A DNA stretch of 64,000 bases from Rhodocyclales bacterium (GTDB taxonomy: Bacteria > Pseudomonadota > Gammaproteobacteria > Burkholderiales > Rhodocyclaceae), in contig JACPEH010000023.1 of assembly GCA_016183655.1 (NCBI GenBank), positions 124,001 to 188,000 of the forward strand. The letters are read 5' to 3'. Position 1 is the first letter of the stretch. Each line of letters begins with the position of its first letter. A program made the translations under genes and the position numbers. The notes beneath the pieces were generated by a model, which was not told the DNA's origin, searched no databases, and saw nothing but the letters and a program-made list of their open reading frames with translations. Positions 58,105 through 64,000 of this stretch are shown one piece after another.

Positions 58105-59583
58105 ATGCAGGAAACCGACCGCCCTCCGGTAACGGACGCCACGGCCACCGCCGCCGGCGCAATGACAGCGCTTTCCGCTCCGCCGCCCGCGGGCGCCGCC
58201 GGCATGCTGCTGCGCTGGCTGCAAGAGGGGGCGCGCACGGCGCTGCTGCGGCACGCGCGCTGGGACGGACTGCACGCCCGCCCGGCGATGATCGTCGGCC
58301 TGCTCGCGGTGAGCCTGCTGCTCATGTTCGTGCTGCAGCGGCTATGGGTCGTCGGCCCGGCCAGTTTCTACTGGCAGCCGCTGCTGGTCGGCTGGCTGGC
58401 GCCGGCGGCAACCGCCTGGGCGTGCTACGCCCTCCTCCACCCGGCCGACGGCAGCGCACCGGCGCACGCGCCGAGCGCCGCCCATCTCTTCTGCCTGCTG
58501 CAGGCGCAAGGCTGCCTGCTCGCGGCCGTCTACGGCCTGCTCTGGGCGATCGTCATCCAGAGCGGCGGCGGCATGCCGCCACTGTCGCCGACGCTACTCT
58601 GGGGTATCTGGATCAGCCTCTGGGTCTGGCTCGGCGCCGCGCAGACGCTGACCTTCTGGCGCGGCACCCCGCGCAAGGGGCGGGCATTGGCGCTGGCCGT
58701 GCTGCTGCTGGCGCTCGGACTCATCGAGAGCGGCAGCAGGCAGGAGACGCTGTGGGTCGCCGAGGCCGGCGCCACCGCGGCGCCCGAGCCCACGCCGCGC
58801 CGGCTCGTGCTGACGCAGGAGCTGATGGAACAGCAGCCGCTGCTGCTGGGCCGTCGCCTGCAGGCCTTGCAGGCCCAGCGGCCGGGCATCGTCGACCTCT
58901 ACGCGCTGACCTTCGCGCCGTACGCGCACGAGGACGTCTTCCGCCGCGAGAGCGAGATGGTCGCGGGCGTCATGGCGCAGCGCTTCGACAGCGCCGGCCG
59001 CAGCCTGCAACTGGTGAACCATGCGACGACGGTGGACGACTGGCCGTGGGCGACGCCGCTCAACCTGCAGCGCGCCATCCGCCACCTCGCCGGGCTGATG
59101 GACCGCGACGAGGACATCCTGTTCATCCACCTCACCTCGCACGGCGCGCAGGACGGCCAGCTCGCCGCCCAGTTCTGGCCGCTGAGCGTAGCCGCAGTGA
59201 CGCCGCAACAGCTGAAGGCCTGGCTCGACGAGGCCGGCATCCGCCACCGCGTAATCTCGGTCTCCGCCTGCTACTCGGGCAGCTGGATCGCACCGCTGCG
59301 CGACGACAACACGCTGGTGATGACCGCCGCCGACGCCGAGCACACCTCCTTCGGCTGCGGGCGCCAATCCGAGCTGACCTACTTCGGCCGGGCGATTTTC
59401 GACGAACAGCTGCGCACGCAGACCCGCTCCTTCGAAGCGGCACACGCCGCAGCGCGTCCGCTGATCGAGCAGCGCGAGCGCGAAGCGGGCAAGGACGACG
59501 GCTACTCGAACCCGCAGATCGACATCGGCAGCAGCATCCGCGAACGGCTGGAGCGGATGCGCCGGCAGCTGGAGACCGGTTAG
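58105..59583 (+). CDS. Membrane-anchored peptidase C13 (legumain/caspase-like) family protein
   Basis: N-terminal TM helices; ILFIHLTSHGAQDGQL (catalytic His) and HRVISVSACYSGSWIAPL (catalytic Cys). Confidence 0.85.
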   Translation: MQETDRPPVTDATATAAGAMTALSAPPPAGAAGMLLRWLQEGARTALLRHARWDGLHARPAMIVGLLAVSLLLMFVLQRLWVVGPASFYWQPLLVGWLAPAATAWACYALLHPADGSAPAHAPSAAHLFCLLQAQGCLLAAVYGLLWAIVIQSGGGMPPLSPTLLWGIWISLWVWLGAAQTLTFWRGTPRKGRALALAVLLLALGLIESGSRQETLWVAEAGATAAPEPTPRRLVLTQELMEQQPLLLGRRLQALQAQRPGIVDLYALTFAPYAHEDVFRRESEMVAGVMAQRFDSAGRSLQLVNHATTVDDWPWATPLNLQRAIRHLAGLMDRDEDILFIHLTSHGAQDGQLAAQFWPLSVAAVTPQQLKAWLDEAGIRHRVISVSACYSGSWIAPLRDDNTLVMTAADAEHTSFGCGRQSELTYFGRAIFDEQLRTQTRSFEAAHAAARPLIEQREREAGKDDGYSNPQIDIGSSIRERLERMRRQLETG

Positions 59584-59642
59584 CCGCCCGCGAGGCGGGA
59601 GGCGAGGACCGCTCCGCGGAGCGCCGGGCGGGGCGCCCGCGT

Positions 59643-60536
59643 TCAGGCGGCGGACGGAGCGTCGACCGGCAGCTCGATGCGGAAGGTGGTGCCCTCGCCG
59701 ACGCGGCTCTTCACGTCAAGCCGCCCGCCGTGGCGTTCGACGATGTCGCGGGAGATCGACAGGCCGAGGCCGGTGCCCTTGCCGACCGGCTTGGTGGTGA
59801 AGAAGGGTTCGAAGATGCGGGCGCGGACCTCGTCCGGGATGCCCTGGCCGGTATCGGCAATTTCCACCCACACCCGGTCGTCGGCGGCACCGGTGCGCAG
59901 CGTGATGGTGCCGGTGGAATCGATCGCCTGCACGGCGTTGACCAGCAGGTTCATGAACACCTGGTTGATCTGGCCGGGGATGCAGACGACCGGCGGCAGC
60001 TCGCCGTAGTCGCGCACCACCTGCGCCTTGTATTTCAGCTCGCTCCAGATCACGTTGAGGGTGCTCTCCAGCCCGCGGTGCAGGTCGACGGTTTCCCGCT
60101 GCCCTTCGTCGGTGCGCGAGAAACCCTTGAGGTCGCTGATGATCTGCTTGACCCGGTCGAGCCCCTCGACCGACTCGCGCAGCAGGTCGGGAACATCCTG
60201 GCGCAGGTAGTCGATCTCGAGCGTCGCGCGCAGGCGAGCGACCGCCTGCCGCGCCGGATGTTCGGCCGGCAGCGCCTGCTCCATCGCCTCGTAGGCGGCA
60301 AGCAGCTCGAACAGGCGGCCAACGTAGGTGCCGAGCGCCCCCAGGTTGGAGCTGACGAAGCCGACCGGGTTGTTGATCTCGTGCGCCACCCCGGCGGCCA
60401 GTTGGCCGACCGAGGCGAGCTTCTCCGACTGCAGCAGCTGGCTTTCGATCTGCTTGACGTGCGCCCGCAGGCGCTCCAGCTCCGCGCCCGCATCCGTCGC
60501 CGGCCGAACGGCCGCATTGTCGTCGATGCCGTTCAT
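59643..60536 (-). CDS. Soluble sensor histidine kinase
   Basis: EKLASVGQLAAGVAHEINNPVGFVSSNL; NLLVNAVQAIDSTGTITL; FEPFFTTKPVGKGTGLGLSISRDIVERHGG. Confidence 0.94.
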   Translation of the reverse strand: MNGIDDNAAVRPATDAGAELERLRAHVKQIESQLLQSEKLASVGQLAAGVAHEINNPVGFVSSNLGALGTYVGRLFELLAAYEAMEQALPAEHPARQAVARLRATLEIDYLRQDVPDLLRESVEGLDRVKQIISDLKGFSRTDEGQRETVDLHRGLESTLNVIWSELKYKAQVVRDYGELPPVVCIPGQINQVFMNLLVNAVQAIDSTGTITLRTGAADDRVWVEIADTGQGIPDEVRARIFEPFFTTKPVGKGTGLGLSISRDIVERHGGRLDVKSRVGEGTTFRIELPVDAPSAA

Positions 60537-60546
60537 CTCATCCCCC

Positions 60547-62784
60547 TTATTCCGGTTCCGGGCCGAGCACCCGCAGCACTTCGGCCATCGGCGTCTCGCC
60601 GTGCGCCACCTTGTGCCAGGCGTCGTCCCACAGCGTTTCGTGGCCGCCGGCGCGGGCGTGGGCCGCCAGCTCCTTCATGCTCGCGCCGCGGGCGACCAGG
60701 TCGCGCATCCCTTCGTCGGGCAGCAGGATCTCGTAGAGCCCGACGCGCCCCTTGAAGCCGCTGCCGTCGCACTCGGCGCAGCCGGCGCCGACGTAGCCGC
60801 GCACCGGCGTGTCGCGGAAGCGCGGCCCGAGGCGGGCGGCGAGCGCGGCGTCGGTCACCACCTCCTGCCGGCAGTGGCGACAGATGCGGCGCACCAGGCG
60901 CTGCGCGATGATGCCTTCGAGCGCACTGGCGACGATGAAGGGCTTCATGCCCAGGTCGAGCAGGCGGGCGACGGTGGCCAGCGCCGAGTTGGTGTGCAGC
61001 GTGGACAGCACCTGGTGGCCGGTGAGCGCCGCATGGAAGGCGACCTCGGCGGTCTCGATGTCGCGGATCTCGCCGATCAGCACAACGTCCGGGTCCTGGC
61101 GCAGGATCGAGCGCAGCACCGTCGGGAAGGTCAGGCCGATCTTCTCCTTGACCAGCACCTGGCCGGCGTTGTCCAGGTAATACTCGACCGGGTCCTCGAT
61201 GGTGATGTAGTTCTTGGCCGGCGAGGCGTTCGCCTGCAGCAGCGAATAGAGCGTGGTGGTCTTGCCGCTGCCGGTCGGGCCGGTGGCGAGCAGCAGGCCC
61301 TGCGGCTTGTCCACCATCACCCGCACCTTGGCCAGTCCCTTCTCGCCGAAGCCCAGCCCAGCCAGGCTCAGCACCGCCGAGTTGCGGTCGAGGATGCGCA
61401 TCACCACTTTCTCGCCGTTGATCGTCGGCAAGGTCGAGATGCGCAGGTCGACCACCCGCAGTGGCGACTTGACCGTCAGCCGGCCGTCCTGCGGCCGCCG
61501 CCGCTCGGAGATGTCGAGCTCGGCCATGATCTTCAGCCGCGACACCAGCGGCCCGTGCAGCGCGTGCGGAATCTGGATCTTGTCGTGCAGCACGCCGTCG
61601 ATGCGCAGACGGACGACGACGTTCTTGGCGCGCGGCTGCAGGTGGATGTCGGAGGCGCCGAGGCGCATCGCTTCGAGGATGATGGCGTTGGCCAGGCGGA
61701 TTGCCGGCGGCTCGTTGGTCGCCGCCAGCAGCTCGTCGATCGGCACGTTCTCGTCTTCGTCGATGACGATCTCGATGCCCTCGTAGGGGTCGACGCTGCC
61801 GACGACGGTGGCCAGGTCGCGGAAATCGGTCGTGCTGCCCTCGCCGTAGAGTTCGTTGATCTTGGCGCGGATCGCCGCGGAATCGGCCATCACCACCTTG
61901 AGGTCGAGGCCGGCGGTGAAGCGCACGTCGTCGATCAGGCCGGCGTCCATCGGGTCGGCCACCGCCAGCAGCAGGCGGCGCCCTTCCAGCTTGAGCGGCA
62001 CCACCAGCTGCTTGTCGCAGAACGAGCGCGGGATCAGCTCGGCCACAGCGGCGTCGACGCGGAACTCGTCGAGCGCCACCTCCTCGACCAGCAAGTCCTC
62101 GCGCAGGATCTTGCGCAGCATTTTCTCGGTGACCCAGCCGCGGTCGAGCAGCAGCTTGAGCAGCGGCTCCTTGTGGATGCCCTGCAGGCGGGTGAGCTCC
62201 TGCAACTGGGCGCTGGTCAGCAGCTGCTTCTTGTGCAGCATGATCCCCAGCTGGCTACGGTTGGACACCGCGAGGCGCGACAGCGCGCTGATCTCCTTCG
62301 CCTTGCGCGTGTTCTCCTGGCTGAGCTGGCGGTTCTTCTGCACCAGGTCGTACTGCTCCAGCGCCAGCGACACGGTGACGCGCAGGTCGTCGTCGTTCCA
62401 CGGCTTGAGGATGAACTTGTACACCGCGCCTTCGTTGATCGCCCCCATCACCGCACCGGTGTCGGCGTGGCCGGTGAGCATGATGCGGATGGTGTCGGGG
62501 TAGAGGGCCTTCACCTGCTTGAGCAGCTCGGCGCCGGTCATGCCGGGCATCATGTAGTCGCTGATGATCACCTGCGCCGGCGCCTCGTGCAGTCGCGCCA
62601 GCGCTTCGCTGCCGTTGGCGGCGGTGACTATCTCGTAGGCTTCGCTGCGGAAGGTGCGCGTGAGCGCCTTGAGGATGCCCGGTTCGTCGTCGACGATCAG
62701 CAGGCGGTAGCGCGCTGGCGCCGTGCCGCCGTTGGCGGCGGGAGCGTCGGCGGAACCGGTGAAGTAGGCGGCGTAGTTGGTCAT
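60547..62784 (-). CDS. Receiver domain fused to a GspE/PilB-type secretion ATPase
   Basis: REC RLLIVDDEPGILKALTRTF...IISDYMMPGMTGAELLK; GspE-like N-domain; Walker A LLLATGPTGSGKTTTLYSLL; Walker B DPDVVLIGEIRDIETAEVAFHAALTGHQVLSTLHTNSA; CxxC...CxxC zinc motif CRHC/CAEC. Confidence 0.95.
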   Translation of the reverse strand: MTNYAAYFTGSADAPAANGGTAPARYRLLIVDDEPGILKALTRTFRSEAYEIVTAANGSEALARLHEAPAQVIISDYMMPGMTGAELLKQVKALYPDTIRIMLTGHADTGAVMGAINEGAVYKFILKPWNDDDLRVTVSLALEQYDLVQKNRQLSQENTRKAKEISALSRLAVSNRSQLGIMLHKKQLLTSAQLQELTRLQGIHKEPLLKLLLDRGWVTEKMLRKILREDLLVEEVALDEFRVDAAVAELIPRSFCDKQLVVPLKLEGRRLLLAVADPMDAGLIDDVRFTAGLDLKVVMADSAAIRAKINELYGEGSTTDFRDLATVVGSVDPYEGIEIVIDEDENVPIDELLAATNEPPAIRLANAIILEAMRLGASDIHLQPRAKNVVVRLRIDGVLHDKIQIPHALHGPLVSRLKIMAELDISERRRPQDGRLTVKSPLRVVDLRISTLPTINGEKVVMRILDRNSAVLSLAGLGFGEKGLAKVRVMVDKPQGLLLATGPTGSGKTTTLYSLLQANASPAKNYITIEDPVEYYLDNAGQVLVKEKIGLTFPTVLRSILRQDPDVVLIGEIRDIETAEVAFHAALTGHQVLSTLHTNSALATVARLLDLGMKPFIVASALEGIIAQRLVRRICRHCRQEVVTDAALAARLGPRFRDTPVRGYVGAGCAECDGSGFKGRVGLYEILLPDEGMRDLVARGASMKELAAHARAGGHETLWDDAWHKVAHGETPMAEVLRVLGPEPE

Positions 62785-62801
62785 GAGTGGGTCATGGCGG
62801 A

Positions 62802-63992
62802 TCAGGCGGGTAGCGCGACGGTAACGACGGTGCCGCCCTCGAGCGGGCAGCTGATGTCGACCTTGCCGCTGTGGGCGAGGATGATGTCGCGCGCCACGGT
62901 CAGGCCGAGGCCGGTGCCGGCACCGACCCCGCGCGTGGTGAAGAAGGGGTCGAAGACGCGCGGCAGCACCTCGGCGGGAATGCCCGGGCCGTCGTCGCGG
63001 ATGCTCACGGTGATGTTGTCGCCGACGGCGCGGCTGCGCACGGTCACCGTGCCGCCGGCCTCGACCGCCTGCAGCGCGTTCTGCAGGATGGCGAGGAAGG
63101 CCTGGTTGAGATGGCCGGGCAGGCACATCAGCGGCGGCAAGGGCTGCAAGTCGGCGACGAGGTTTACCGCCTCCGGCTTCTGGCCATTGACCACGGCGAG
63201 CAGCGCGGTCAGTTGCGCGTTGAGGTCGACCAGCTGCTCCTCCGGCTGGTCGACGCTGGAAAAACCCTTGAGGTCGCGGACGATGCGGGCGATCCGCTCC
63301 AGTCCCTCGCGCGTGTCGCGCAGCAGGTCGGCAAAGTCGGCGAAGACGAAGTCGAGATCCTGCTGCTGCCAGACCGCCGGCGGAATCACGTCGCGCAGCG
63401 CGGCGAGCTGCGCGCGGTAGCGTTCGGCGGCAAACAGGTTGCTGCCGATGAAGCCGAGCGGGTTGTTGATCTCGTGCGCGACGCCGGCCGCCAGCTGGCC
63501 GATCGACGCCAGCCGCTCGGCCTGGTAGAGCTGGCGCTGGCGCTCGTCGATGATCTGCGTCTGCTCGCGCACCTTGGCGTCGAGGTTCGCCGCCAGCTCG
63601 CGGTACTTCGCCTCGGACGCCTTCAGCGCCTCGTTCTGCTGCTGCAGCTTGGCGTAGTCGGCGCGCACCGCTTCCAGATGCAGGTCGGAAACCATGCGCA
63701 GCCGCGCCCGCGAGAGCAGGCCCCAGCGCAGCAGCCGCGCGATGCCGGCCAACGCCGACGGCGGGCAGTCGGCGGCGAGAAAGCCCAGCGGCTCCAGTTC
63801 GAGGACCAGCGGCGCGCGCGCCGCGCCCGGCGCCGGCGGTGCGCTGTCGGCAAAGGGCGCGCCGCCGGCGTCGAGCAGGCTGACCGGGACGCCGAGCAAG
63901 CCGGTGGCGGCGGCGCACAATTCGGCGGCGTCGCGCGGGGCCAGCAGTTCCTGCAGCGTGAAATCGCGGTCGAATTCGTTGCCCGGGTTCAT
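62802..63992 (-). CDS. Sensor histidine kinase with N-terminal sensory/coiled-coil region
   Basis: QAERLASIGQLAAGVAHEINNPLGFIGSNL; NALQAVEAGGTVTV; FDPFFTTRGVGAGTGLGLTVARDIILAHSG. Confidence 0.94.
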   Translation of the reverse strand: MNPGNEFDRDFTLQELLAPRDAAELCAAATGLLGVPVSLLDAGGAPFADSAPPAPGAARAPLVLELEPLGFLAADCPPSALAGIARLLRWGLLSRARLRMVSDLHLEAVRADYAKLQQQNEALKASEAKYRELAANLDAKVREQTQIIDERQRQLYQAERLASIGQLAAGVAHEINNPLGFIGSNLFAAERYRAQLAALRDVIPPAVWQQQDLDFVFADFADLLRDTREGLERIARIVRDLKGFSSVDQPEEQLVDLNAQLTALLAVVNGQKPEAVNLVADLQPLPPLMCLPGHLNQAFLAILQNALQAVEAGGTVTVRSRAVGDNITVSIRDDGPGIPAEVLPRVFDPFFTTRGVGAGTGLGLTVARDIILAHSGKVDISCPLEGGTVVTVALPA

Positions 63993-64000
63993 GGCATTCC

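Noticed and set aside
59584-59642. GC-rich hairpins (gctccgcggagc, cccgcgaggcggg) between the C13 gene and the kinase
   Set aside because: Likely ordinary convergent-gene termination; no clear T-tract, so not called as a feature.
60328-63420. 1030-aa plus-strand ORF antisense to the kinase/REC-GspE operon
   Set aside because: Shadow ORF; the opposite strand encodes complete conserved domains.

Overview
High-GC (Betaproteobacteria-like, probably Rhodocyclales; inferred from gene content and synteny only) chromosomal window. The left ~24 kb is an essentially intact division/cell-wall (dcw) cluster on the minus strand: mraZ-rsmH-ftsL-ftsI-murE-murF-mraY-murD-ftsW-murG-murC-ddlB-ftsQ-ftsA-ftsZ-lpxC. 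It is followed by a small membrane protein, dciA-like DUF721 (+), an M23 peptidase, secA, argJ and an edge-truncated SEC-C/TPR gene that is missing from the ORF track. Next come gst, the RNase P RNA gene (rnpB), DUF3025, a lipoprotein, pyrC, an unusual ribbon-helix-helix/receiver fusion divergent from an XRE regulator, and rsmI/yraN/secreted HIRAN/diaA/dolP-like. The following stretch has gpx, rfaE2, a shortened KdpD-like kinase with KdpE, two inverted kup paralogs, two tandem c-heme-type diguanylate cyclases, an ethylbenzene-dehydrogenase-like/cupredoxin pair, an EF-hand protein, ssb, MFS, uvrA, dgkA, pepN, radical SAM, tpx and azlCD. The right end carries a CbcL-like multiheme c / cytochrome b fusion, a membrane C13 (legumain-like) peptidase and a kinase / REC-GspE-type ATPase / kinase operon. 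The most interesting items are that last operon, the CbcL-like protein with a CX3CH motif, the CxxCH-bearing diguanylate cyclase pair, the RHH-REC fusion with its candidate operator, the secreted HIRAN protein, and several intergenic repeats or structured elements. No tRNA, rRNA, CRISPR array, prophage or intact IS was seen.
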